From Candidatus Woesearchaeota archaeon (GTDB taxonomy: Archaea; Nanobdellota; Nanobdellia; Woesearchaeales; GCA-2686295): a stretch of 10,468 nucleotides of DNA. Shown in pieces: positions 1 through 6,543 of the stretch. How positions within the stretch are numbered: position 1 is the stretch's first letter; every line of letters begins with the position of its first letter. The notes beneath the pieces were generated by a model that was given only the letters and a program-made list of their open reading frames with translations, had not been told where the DNA came from and did not search any database. The position numbers were made by a program, and so were the translations under genes. The stretch spans positions 1-10,468 of the forward strand of contig NZBB01000020.1 of assembly GCA_002686295.1 (NCBI GenBank), read 5' to 3'.

Positions 1-6
1 AATACT

Positions 7-14
7 TTTATAAA
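7..14 (+). promoter_or_regulatory. TATA box of the epimerase-led operon
   Basis: The octamer TTTATAAA is centred 27.5 bp before the ATG at 38, the spacing at which archaeal TBP/TFB promoters would start transcription at or within a base or two of the start codon. No Shine-Dalgarno sequence lies between them, so a leaderless mRNA is inferred. A second AT-rich stretch at 20-27 is too close to the start codon to serve it. The same spacing recurs at three other genes here, which strengthens this call. Confidence 0.65.
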
Positions 15-37
15 TTTAATTTAAATACTTCTTATTT

Positions 38-985
38 ATGCAATCTATTCTTGTAACTGGTGGTGCTGGTTTTATAGGTAGTCATGTGTGTGATAAATTA
101 TTGTTTGAAGGTTTTAATGTTGTTTGTGTCGATAACTTCAACAAATATTATGATCCTAAGATAAAAAATAATAATATCAGGCACAATCTCAAGAATAAGA
201 ATTATAAATGCTACAAGGCAGATATCATAAATTATAAGAAATTAGCGAAGATTTTCTCAAAGCATAGCATAGACAAGATAATTCATTTAGCAGCCAGAGC
301 AGGTGTAAGACCTTCAATAAAGAATCCTTTCATCTATGAAGAGACAAATGTTAAAGGAACATTGAATCTTTTAGAGCTGGCAAGAATAAATAATGTTAAA
401 AAATTTGTTTTTGGCTCATCATCAAGCGTTTATGGAACAAATAAAAAAAAACCTTTCTCAGAAAAAGACTCATTAAACAACATAATAAGCCCATATGCAG
501 CAACAAAAAAGATGGGAGAAGAATTATGCAGAAGCTACCACAATTTATATAATCTAAACATTACTTGCTTAAGGTTCTTCACAGTTTATGGACCTAGAGG
601 AAGACCAGACATGGCTCCATACAAGTTTACAAACCTAATAAATAATTCTGTACCAATAGAGATGTATGGAGACGGCAATTCAGCAAGAGACTACACCTAT
701 ATAAGCGATATAGTTGAAGGAATAATTTCTGCAAATAAGAAAACATCAGGATTTGAAATAATAAACTTGGGAGATTCAAACCCTGTAAAACTTAAAAAAT
801 TCATATCAATAATAGAGAAAGAAGTGGGAAAAAAAGCAATTATAAAACAAAGAGAGATGCCAAAAGGAGATGTACCAATAACCTATGCTGATATAAAGAA
901 AGCAGATAAATTATTGAAGTATAAACCAAAGATTAAAATAGAAGAAGGAATAAAAAGATTTGTAGAGTGGTATAAAAATGGATGA
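38..985 (+). CDS. NAD-dependent sugar epimerase, UDP-glucuronate 4-epimerase-like (extended SDR)
   Basis: Cytosolic nucleotide-sugar epimerase of the extended short-chain dehydrogenase family, 315 aa, the normal full length. Visible features in order: the NAD-binding GGAGFIG loop at residues 8-14, acidic D32 at the end of the second strand, AGVRPS at 88-93, SSSSVYG at 127-133 (catalytic Ser), and the catalytic pair Y153/K157 in YAATK. The segment RFFTVYGPRGRPDMA at 179-193, together with AGVRPSxxNP, is typical of UDP-glucuronate 4-epimerases (CapI/LspL/GAE type), so the likely reaction is UDP-GlcA to UDP-GalA. A UDP-Glc/GlcNAc epimerase cannot be excluded. It is first in a four-gene unit; its stop overlaps the next gene's ATG by 8 bp. 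A second paralogous epimerase lies at 4862-5803. The ATG at 38 starts directly at the dinucleotide-binding strand and sits at leaderless spacing from a TATA box. Confidence 0.88.
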   Translation: MQSILVTGGAGFIGSHVCDKLLFEGFNVVCVDNFNKYYDPKIKNNNIRHNLKNKNYKCYKADIINYKKLAKIFSKHSIDKIIHLAARAGVRPSIKNPFIYEETNVKGTLNLLELARINNVKKFVFGSSSSVYGTNKKKPFSEKDSLNNIISPYAATKKMGEELCRSYHNLYNLNITCLRFFTVYGPRGRPDMAPYKFTNLINNSVPIEMYGDGNSARDYTYISDIVEGIISANKKTSGFEIINLGDSNPVKLKKFISIIEKEVGKKAIIKQREMPKGDVPITYADIKKADKLLKYKPKIKIEEGIKRFVEWYKNG

Positions 986-1907
986 ACCAGAAATATCAGT
1001 TGTCATACCTGCATATAACGAGGAAGGAAACATTTTTTTTCTATATAAAAAATTATCAAATGTTTTGAAGAGTTTAAACAAGAAATATGAAATAATATTT
1101 GTTGACGATGGTTCTAAAGACAGAAGTTTAGAAGTATTAAAAAAAATTAAAGATAAAGCATTAAAAATAATTGTTTTCAGAAGAAACTTTGGTCAAACAG
1201 CCGCTTTAGATGCAGGATTTAAACATTCGAAAGGAAAAATAATAATTGCAATGGATGCAGATTTGCAAAACGATCCAGAAGATATTCCAAGATTAATATC
1301 GAAGTTGAAAAAAGGCTATGACTGCGTATCAGGATGGAGGTACAAGAGGAAAGACAGCCTTATAAAAAAATTCTTTTCATTCAAAGCAAAAATCATAAGA
1401 AAGTTAATTGCAAAAGATAATGTGCATGACTCAGGATGCACATTGAAAGCTTACAGGAAAAAATGCTTTGAAAACCTAACATTGTATGGAGAAATGCACC
1501 GATTCATACCTTTAATACTATCAATAAAAGGCTTTAAAGTTGGAGAATTAAAAGTAAGACATCACTATAGAAGATTAGGTAAAACAAAATATGGTCCACT
1601 AAGAGTTTTTAGAGGATTCCTAGACTTATTGGTTGTGAAGTTTTGGATGCAATACTCAACTAGACCAATACACTTATTCGGAGGATTAGGAATAATGAGT
1701 GGATTATCAGGATTAATAATAGGATTATACCTTTTATATATTAAATTCATATTACAACAAGGAATAGCCAATAGACCATTATTAATGCTGAGCGTATTAT
1801 TAGTGATATTAGGAGTTCAATTCATAATGTTTGGATTCTTAGCAGATATAATGATAAAACTATATTATGAGAAAACAACTAATTATTCAATAAAAGAAAT
1901 TCTTTAA
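978..1907 (+). CDS. GT2 polyprenyl-phosphate glycosyltransferase, GtrB/DPM1-type, membrane-anchored
   Basis: Family 2 glycosyltransferase, 309 aa, expected to move a sugar from a nucleotide donor onto a polyprenyl (dolichyl-type) phosphate at the inner face of the membrane. Residues 6-14 form the first strand (SVVIPAYNE), FVDDGS is at 41-46, the metal-binding DADLQ at 93-97, the family-typical RRNFGQTAALDAGF segment at 68-81, and a KTKYG motif at 202-206 common in this subgroup. Two hydrophobic helices at about 232-258 and 267-292 give the two-helix GtrB-like C-terminus. The ATG overlaps the upstream epimerase stop, so the two are probably translated together. The GtrA-like gene at 2614 is its natural partner: GtrB synthesises the lipid-linked sugar and GtrA is thought to flip it. 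The transferred sugar is not readable from sequence; the adjacent epimerase makes a hexose or hexuronic acid plausible. An eight-T run at 1033-1040 is a possible slippage or sequencing-error site. Confidence 0.88.
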   Translation: MDEPEISVVIPAYNEEGNIFFLYKKLSNVLKSLNKKYEIIFVDDGSKDRSLEVLKKIKDKALKIIVFRRNFGQTAALDAGFKHSKGKIIIAMDADLQNDPEDIPRLISKLKKGYDCVSGWRYKRKDSLIKKFFSFKAKIIRKLIAKDNVHDSGCTLKAYRKKCFENLTLYGEMHRFIPLILSIKGFKVGELKVRHHYRRLGKTKYGPLRVFRGFLDLLVVKFWMQYSTRPIHLFGGLGIMSGLSGLIIGLYLLYIKFILQQGIANRPLLMLSVLLVILGVQFIMFGFLADIMIKLYYEKTTNYSIKEIL

Positions 1908-1913
1908 TTAAAA

Positions 1914-2609
1914 ATGAAACAAAGATTTGGAGAATATGCTGAAAAAGGAGACTATCATAAAGATCCAGACAAGAATTGGAAGTATTATCCCATATATGTT
2001 GAAAAACTATCATTTGTAAAAAAATATCTTTCTAAAATCTCTAAAAAGAAGAAAATACTTGATGCTGGTTGTGGAGAAGGAGTGATTGTAGAAGAATTCA
2101 AAAAGAAAGGCTATGACATAACTGGTTTTGATTATAACTATTCTTCAAAGAATGTGTTTAAAGGAGATATTAGAAATATGAATTTCAAAAACAACTCTTT
2201 TGATATTGTTTTGGCTTTAGACATAATAGAACATTTAAATTTTGAAGAGCAAGAATTGGCAATAGCAGAATTAAAAAGGGTTTTGAAAAGAAAAGGAAGA
2301 ATTCTTTTGGCGATACCTAATCTGGCTCATTTTGCCTCAAGAATATCGTTCTTATTCTTAGGAAAATTATTAAGAACAAGTAGCATTGAAAGGCATAAAG
2401 GAGATCGTCCAATAAAAGAATATCTTGAATTGTTAAAAAAACATGGATTAAAGATTATAAGAAGAAAAGGACTGTTTCCAACAATGCCAATTTCGTCAAT
2501 ATTAACTTTTTTATTCCCATTAAAAGTTGTTTGGCTTCACAGGATATTAAACAAATTTTTAGCTTATCCAAACTGGTGTTTTCTAAACATCATAGAATTA
2601 AAAAAATAA
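1914..2609 (+). CDS. SAM-dependent class I methyltransferase
   Basis: A 231-aa Rossmann-fold methyltransferase (Methyltransf_11/UbiE-like group). The SAM-binding motif I is LDAGCGEG at residues 49-56, the acidic end of strand 2 is D73 in TGFDYN, D85 lies in GDIRNMNF, and the motif IV region is FDIVLALDIIEHL at 96-108, followed by GRILLAIPN at 128-136. The C-terminus (about 190-225) is hydrophobic and aromatic, which may let it touch the membrane. It lies 6 bp after the glycosyltransferase and 4 bp before the GtrA-like gene, so it is in the same unit. Context suggests methylation of a sugar or lipid-linked glycan; the substrate cannot be read from the sequence. No ribosome binding site is visible ahead of the ATG. 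Confidence 0.85.
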   Translation: MKQRFGEYAEKGDYHKDPDKNWKYYPIYVEKLSFVKKYLSKISKKKKILDAGCGEGVIVEEFKKKGYDITGFDYNYSSKNVFKGDIRNMNFKNNSFDIVLALDIIEHLNFEEQELAIAELKRVLKRKGRILLAIPNLAHFASRISFLFLGKLLRTSSIERHKGDRPIKEYLELLKKHGLKIIRRKGLFPTMPISSILTFLFPLKVVWLHRILNKFLAYPNWCFLNIIELKK

Positions 2610-2613
2610 TAAA

Positions 2614-2997
2614 ATGTTATCAAAACAATTTCTAAAAAAAAATTCAATCAACTTCTCAAAATATACTTTTATTGGATTAATAGTTTCATTGTTGAACATA
2701 TTTTTTGTTTGGTTATTAATAGATATTCTAAAAATTGAAACATTAATGGCCACATCTTTAGTTGTGATGTCTGTTTTCTTCTTGAAATTCTATTTGTATA
2801 TACTCATAAAGTTAATAAAAAAACAATTCTTTAAATATGTGGCTATACAAATAATATCTGCTCTGCTAAACATTGTTTTAACTTGGTTCTTAATAGATAT
2901 TTTATTAATAAGAACAGTTATAGCAGTTATATTGGTTGTTGGAAGCTTGTTTTTAGCAAGATTCTCGTTATTCAAAGTGACAAGACTAATTATTTAA
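2614..2997 (+). CDS. GtrA-like four-helix membrane protein built of two near-repeat halves
   Basis: A 127-aa, almost wholly hydrophobic protein with four predicted membrane helices (about residues 15-38, 42-65, 74-96, 101-121). Size, helix number and the pattern of a basic-aromatic start to each half match the GtrA family, which is implicated in moving polyprenyl-linked sugars across the membrane and usually pairs with a GtrB enzyme like the one at 978-1907. Residues 14-68 and 72-126 align without gaps with 27 identities in 55, including a shared LLNI, W, LIDIL and LVV. Last gene of the four-gene unit, starting 4 bp after the methyltransferase, and ending 4 bp from the convergent gene at 3002. 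The GtrA assignment rests on pattern and context; a two-fold small transporter of another family is the alternative. Confidence 0.7.
   Translation: MLSKQFLKKNSINFSKYTFIGLIVSLLNIFFVWLLIDILKIETLMATSLVVMSVFFLKFYLYILIKLIKKQFFKYVAIQIISALLNIVLTWFLIDILLIRTVIAVILVVGSLFLARFSLFKVTRLII
2653..2817 (+). repeat. First half of intragenic duplication in the GtrA-like gene
   Basis: Encodes residues 14-68 (two membrane helices). It aligns without gaps to residues 72-126 with 27 of 55 identical residues, and the DNA also matches locally around the W-x-LIDI codons, which points to a tandem duplication of a two-helix unit. Confidence 0.75.
2827..2991 (+). repeat. Second half of intragenic duplication in the GtrA-like gene
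   Basis: Encodes residues 72-126, the partner of the copy at 2653-2817. The offset is exactly 58 codons, and both copies should have the same membrane orientation because each holds two helices. Confidence 0.75.
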
Positions 2998-3001
2998 TTG
3001 T

Positions 3002-4684
3002 TTATTCTAAATTAATGTATTGTATTGTTTGTTTTCCAAATGTGAATTCATACTCTTTAGTTTGTAAAGAGCCACTATTAACTATTTCAGAAAAAACTTG
3101 GATGTTTAAATTTCCATCAAGTCCAAATAAGCTTTCATTAAAACTCCCTTCTTTTCTAAGTAAGAAATAATATAGGTTTGAAAGTTGATTTTGAGTTGCA
3201 GAAAAAGCTGTTTGAACAATCCTATAATTATTTGCTATGTAATTCCATCTTTCTCTATCCTTTGTCAACTTTGCAAAATCCCAATTGTAAATGAAAACCC
3301 ATGTTGCATTCAGATTATCTTCTGCAAACTTAATATCTTCAAGTTTCGGAATGCCAGCGGTTCCTTTAATGTCTCCGTGCCAAAGCAACCCATATGCCTG
3401 ATGTGAAGAATGCATAACTCTTTCTCCGGATAATTTATGAGTTCTGATATAATCACCTGCGATATCCAATCCAAAGAATTGAGTATTAAACATTCTGTCT
3501 TTTGCTTCGACAGAAGGAAAGAAAAGCATTAAAGATATTAAGATAATTAATAATGGATGTACAATCTTAAAACCAGTTAAATTTTTCAGATTAACTCCGA
3601 CAAACATTATGAAATAAGTTATTCCAAGAATAACCAAAGGAATTAAAGGGTAATAATGATAATTGTGCCCTGACAATTTGTAACTCATTATAAAAAACCA
3701 TAAAACACCACCATAAAAATATCTTGCAAAGAATTTCTCTCCTATAGTCTTGTTTTTTTTCAAAACTAAAATTAACAGTCCAATAATTGATAATGCCGTT
3801 CCTGAAAGAGTGAAATCATCTTTCAAATAGCTTTTTTGAATATCCCAGAAATTTTTAGTGAAAATAGTTTTTATCTTAATAAGTTGAGGAGTAAAAGATT
3901 TAGTTGTTGATTCATCAACTGCCAAGTTCGTTAAATAAAATGCTATGAATCCGAAAATTAATATTATGCAGATCACAGTACTCAGAGCCTTCCAGTTTTT
4001 CTTCAATTTTTTTAATTCTTTTTTGAAAGGTATTGTTAATAAAATAGGGATTGCCAGTACAAAGAAAGAATACTTTGTTATAAATGAAAGCATGAAAAGA
4101 GTTACTGCAACTATGAGATTCGAATTTTTTTTATCTTCAAGCCATTTAAAATAAAAATAACCTGCTAAAAGCATGAAGAAAAGAGCGATGTTTATTAATT
4201 GTGTATTTCTACCGAAAAAAACATGTAAAGGATTAATGGCAAACAAGAACGAGCCAGTCAAAGCAACATCCTCTCTCTTTAAAGCAATTCTCAAAAACAT
4301 GTAAAAAATAGCTATAGACATCATGCAAATTATGATATTAAATATTCTGGCAACAACTATTTTAGCTCCAAAAAATTTAAACAAAACACCAATAAGAATA
4401 GACGTTGTTGGGAAAGTATCTCCATGAACTCCTGAAGAAGGATTTTTTACATTAGGATAATCCCATGCAGGAACAAAAAAACCGTGCTTAAAAAATCCAT
4501 CTCTGGCGAAGTTTCTTGCTTCTGTAAGATAATGCACTTCCTTCCAATTATGATATCCAATTACAGGATAGTCTAAGTGATAACTTCTGAGATAGAAACC
4601 AAAGAATAATATTGCTATTAAAACAATCCAGTTCCAATTCTTTTTTAAGAAAACAATAGCTTCATTATGCTTCTTCTTAGACAT
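3002..4684 (-). CDS. GT-C membrane glycosyltransferase, ArnT/PMT-like
   Basis: A polytopic membrane protein of 560 aa from the ATG at 4684. After a lysine-rich start and a first helix (about 19-32) comes the long outer loop that carries the active site in this superfamily, with HNWKEVHYLTEARNFARDG at 45-63: the acidic residue of WKE and the ARNF-x-x-x-G pattern match PMT/ArnT-type enzymes. About nine to ten further helices follow to residue 390, including SGHNYHYYPLIPL (338-350), also typical of PMT_2-type proteins, and then a soluble domain of about 165 residues. Such enzymes use a polyprenyl-phosphate sugar as donor at the outer face and transfer to protein, lipid or glycan. It stands alone on the minus strand, converging on the GtrA-like gene with a 4-bp gap and divergent from galE. 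An in-frame TTG at 4696 would add four residues but lies only about 14 bp from the TATA centre, so the ATG is preferred. Confidence 0.82.
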   Translation of the reverse strand: MSKKKHNEAIVFLKKNWNWIVLIAILFFGFYLRSYHLDYPVIGYHNWKEVHYLTEARNFARDGFFKHGFFVPAWDYPNVKNPSSGVHGDTFPTTSILIGVLFKFFGAKIVVARIFNIIICMMSIAIFYMFLRIALKREDVALTGSFLFAINPLHVFFGRNTQLINIALFFMLLAGYFYFKWLEDKKNSNLIVAVTLFMLSFITKYSFFVLAIPILLTIPFKKELKKLKKNWKALSTVICIILIFGFIAFYLTNLAVDESTTKSFTPQLIKIKTIFTKNFWDIQKSYLKDDFTLSGTALSIIGLLILVLKKNKTIGEKFFARYFYGGVLWFFIMSYKLSGHNYHYYPLIPLVILGITYFIMFVGVNLKNLTGFKIVHPLLIILISLMLFFPSVEAKDRMFNTQFFGLDIAGDYIRTHKLSGERVMHSSHQAYGLLWHGDIKGTAGIPKLEDIKFAEDNLNATWVFIYNWDFAKLTKDRERWNYIANNYRIVQTAFSATQNQLSNLYYFLLRKEGSFNESLFGLDGNLNIQVFSEIVNSGSLQTKEYEFTFGKQTIQYINLE

Positions 4685-4706
4685 TATTGAAATCAACTAA
4701 AAGAGT

Positions 4707-4714
4707 TATATAAA
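4707..4714 (-). promoter_or_regulatory. TATA box of the GT-C glycosyltransferase gene
   Basis: Read on the minus strand this is TTTATATA, a near-ideal archaeal TATA box, preceded by a purine-rich AAAAGA that suits a TFB recognition element. Its centre is 26.5 bp before the ATG at 4684, implying a leaderless transcript and settling the start codon choice. Confidence 0.75.
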
Positions 4715-4826
4715 TCTTTTCTTTAAAAAATATATTCTGAATAAAATAAGTCATATTTTCCAAAAAATCACATGAGATTAATATTTCTTATTGATTTAGT
4801 AATAAAGTCTTCAGTAGATTTTTAAT

Positions 4827-4842
4827 AAACTATTTAAACAAA
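4827..4842 (+). promoter_or_regulatory. galE promoter: TATA box in a 16-bp element shared with 5815-5830
   Basis: The box TATTTAAA (4831-4838) is centred 27.5 bp before the galE ATG at 4862. The surrounding 16 bases AAACTATTTAAACAAA recur exactly upstream of the gene at 5849, at almost the same distance from its start. No Shine-Dalgarno sequence is present, so the mRNA is probably leaderless. The 165-bp gap 4697-4861 holds this promoter and the divergent one at 4707-4714; I see no other clear element in it. Confidence 0.7.
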
Positions 4843-4861
4843 ACTTTATTAGATTCATATT

Positions 4862-5803
4862 ATGAAATCTATTTTAGTTACAGGTGGAGCAGGATATATC
4901 GGCAGTGCAACTGTTAAAAAATTAATAGATGATGAACACAAAGTTATAGTAATTGATAATTTGTCAAAAGGAAAAAAAGAATTGGTTGATGAAAAAGCAA
5001 AGTTTCTGAAAGGAGACTTAATTGATTATGAATTCTTGAAAAAAGTGTTTTCTCAGAATGAGTTTGATGCAGTTATTCATTTCGCTTCTTATAAGGCTGT
5101 TGAAGAATCAATGGATAATCCTGAAAAATACTCTGACAACATAATTGGCACAATTAACCTGTTAAATATTATGAATAAGTTTAATGTTAAAAAGTTAATA
5201 TTCTCAAGTTCTGCAGCTGTTTATGGAGAACCAGAGTATGTTCCAGTAGATGAAGAACACTCAACAAACCCTATGAGCTTTTATGGTTTTACAAAATTAG
5301 AATGTGAAAATATAATTAATTGGTATTCTGAATTAAAAAAAATGGTTTGTATTAATCTTCGTTATTTCAATGTTGCAGGAGATGCAGGTTTGAATTACCT
5401 TGATCCAGATCCAAAAAATGTACTGCCAATTATACTTGAAGGATTAAAAGATGAAAAAGAATTTACTATTTTTGGAAATGATTATGATACAAGAGACGGA
5501 ACTTGTTTAAGAGATTACATTGACATAAATGATTTAGTGCAGGCACATATTTCTGCTTTGAATTTAAACAAATCAGAAACAATTAATCTTGGAACTTCAG
5601 AAGGAACATCTGTCTTAGAACTTGTGAACGCAGTTGAAGAAGTTTTAGGCAAAAAACTAAATTATAAATTCTCTCATAGAAGAAAAGGAGATTCTCCATC
5701 AGTAGTTGCTTCGAACAAAAAAGCAAAACAACTATTAGATTGGTCGCCAAAAAAAGATATCAAACAAATGATTGAAAGTACTCTAAAAGCATATAATTCT
5801 TAG
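4862..5803 (+). CDS. galE: UDP-glucose 4-epimerase
   Basis: Cytosolic NAD-dependent epimerase, 313 aa, interconverting UDP-glucose and UDP-galactose (or their N-acetyl forms). Visible features: GGAGYIG at residues 8-14, D32-N33 after the second strand, the HFASYKAVEES segment at 73-83, SSSAAVYG at 115-122, catalytic Y141/K145 in YGFTK, RYFNVAG at 167-173, and the highly characteristic GalE stretch at 206-229 with its DTRDGTCLRDYI core. The match to classic GalE is stronger than that of the paralogue at 38-985, which has a glucuronate-type signature, so the cell can probably make two different epimerised UDP-sugars. It has its own leaderless promoter; the next gene starts 45 bp downstream with a separate promoter, though read-through is possible. 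Confidence 0.93.
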   Translation: MKSILVTGGAGYIGSATVKKLIDDEHKVIVIDNLSKGKKELVDEKAKFLKGDLIDYEFLKKVFSQNEFDAVIHFASYKAVEESMDNPEKYSDNIIGTINLLNIMNKFNVKKLIFSSSAAVYGEPEYVPVDEEHSTNPMSFYGFTKLECENIINWYSELKKMVCINLRYFNVAGDAGLNYLDPDPKNVLPIILEGLKDEKEFTIFGNDYDTRDGTCLRDYIDINDLVQAHISALNLNKSETINLGTSEGTSVLELVNAVEEVLGKKLNYKFSHRRKGDSPSVVASNKKAKQLLDWSPKKDIKQMIESTLKAYNS

Positions 5804-5814
5804 TTTTATGCAAA

Positions 5815-5830
5815 AAACTATTTAAACAAA
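5815..5830 (+). promoter_or_regulatory. Promoter of the flippase-glycosyltransferase triad, same 16-bp element as galE
   Basis: TATTTAAA at 5819-5826 is centred 26.5 bp before the ATG at 5849. The 16 bases AAACTATTTAAACAAA are identical to 4827-4842. The T-run at 5832-5838 just downstream could also help end galE transcripts, but this is uncertain. Confidence 0.7.
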
Positions 5831-5848
5831 GATTTTTTTCATCAAAAC

Positions 5849-6205
5849 ATGAAAAAAACACCTTTATTCGCAATATTATTTGTTGTTCTTTGTACTTTCT
5901 TAACATCTGCAGGCCAGTACTTTATTAAGCTCGGAACAGGCAGCATAACAAACAATTTATTATCAATAATTAATTTTCCATTAGTTGGAGGTTTTTTCTT
6001 ATACGGCGTTGGTGCAATAATATTGATAATTGCCTTAAAATACGGTGAATTATCAGTGTTGTATCCTTTCATTGCTTTTAGTTTTGTATGGGTTTTCTTG
6101 CTTTCAACATTTTTTTTACAGGAAAAAATATTTTTTACTAATTGGATTGGATTAGTGTTAATAATGGGTGGTGTAAGCTTTATTGGAAAAGGTGGAAACA
6201 AATGA
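5849..6205 (+). CDS. Small DMT/SMR-fold membrane protein, ArnE/ArnF-like subunit 1
   Basis: A 118-aa protein with four predicted helices (about residues 6-26, 44-63, 68-91, 97-114), the size and layout of small multidrug resistance and EamA-half proteins. The AL-K-Y-x-x-LS-x-x-YP segment (62-73), the E92 after helix 3, and GLVLIMGGV (101-109) are typical of the fold. Aligned to EmrE by the K at the end of helix 1, the position of the essential EmrE Glu14 is Thr19, so drug/proton exchange is unlikely. It overlaps the next gene, its paralogue, by ATGA, so the two probably form a heterodimer, as ArnE/ArnF do for lipid-linked aminoarabinose. The glycosyltransferase that follows supports a role in flipping a lipid-linked sugar. 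The substrate is unknown. Confidence 0.75.
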   Translation: MKKTPLFAILFVVLCTFLTSAGQYFIKLGTGSITNNLLSIINFPLVGGFFLYGVGAIILIIALKYGELSVLYPFIAFSFVWVFLLSTFFLQEKIFFTNWIGLVLIMGGVSFIGKGGNK

Positions 6206-6543
6206 ATGAATTGTCAGCTATTGCATTAACAGTATTTGCAACTTTTATAGGTGCTTTCGGTTCTTTATACTTGAAGAAAGGATCAGCAACTCTTCATAGA
6301 AATATTCTAAAAGTTTTTTCAAACAAAAAATTATTATTCGGAATATTTTTATTCTTGCTATCGTCTGTTTTTTATGTTTTTGCTCTAAAATATGCTCGTT
6401 TATCTTTGATTTATCCGATAACTTCTTTGACTTATGTGTGGGTGTCTTTTCTTTCAATAAAGTTTTTGAACGAGCAAATGAATAATTATAAATGGACAGG
6501 CATAATGTTAATACTTTTAGGGGTTTTTTTAATAACAAGATGA
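6202..6543 (+). CDS. Small DMT/SMR-fold membrane protein, ArnE/ArnF-like subunit 2
   Basis: A 113-aa four-helix paralogue of the preceding protein: over the last 51 aligned residues (62-112 against 61-111) 23 are identical, including ALKY, LS, YP, VWV, the E after helix 3 and W-x-G. It too lacks the EmrE glutamate (Gly17 at the aligned position). The ATG at 6202 overlaps the previous stop as ATGA; an upstream in-frame ATG at 6142 would add 20 residues with no hydrophobic pattern and run deep inside the other gene, so it is rejected. The gene ends in another ATGA overlap with the glycosyltransferase. Translational coupling at both ends suggests fixed stoichiometry of the pair and its partner enzyme. 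Confidence 0.75.
   Translation: MNELSAIALTVFATFIGAFGSLYLKKGSATLHRNILKVFSNKKLLFGIFLFLLSSVFYVFALKYARLSLIYPITSLTYVWVSFLSIKFLNEQMNNYKWTGIMLILLGVFLITR

Noticed and set aside
2883..3170. Plus-strand open frame across the convergent junction
   Set aside because: It is a shadow of the GtrA-like gene and the C-terminus of the opposing GT-C gene; its product shows no domain or hydrophobic logic of its own.
4685..4696. TTG at 4694-4696 as start of the GT-C gene
   Set aside because: It would lie only about 14 bp from the TATA centre, upstream of the predicted transcription start; the ATG at 4684 is at the standard 26.5 bp.
4697..4861. Possible small RNA or operator in the divergent gap upstream of galE
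   Set aside because: Only the two promoters are convincing; I found no stable hairpin or inverted repeat by eye in this AT-rich stretch.
6142..6201. N-terminal extension of the second SMR-fold protein
   Set aside because: The 20 extra residues are non-hydrophobic, come from another gene's reading region, and have no homology to the fold; the ATGA overlap start at 6202 fits the paralogue's N-terminus.
6492..6539. N-terminal extension of the second GT2 enzyme
   Set aside because: The first beta strand of the family begins right after the ATG at 6540, and the overlap matches the preceding junction.
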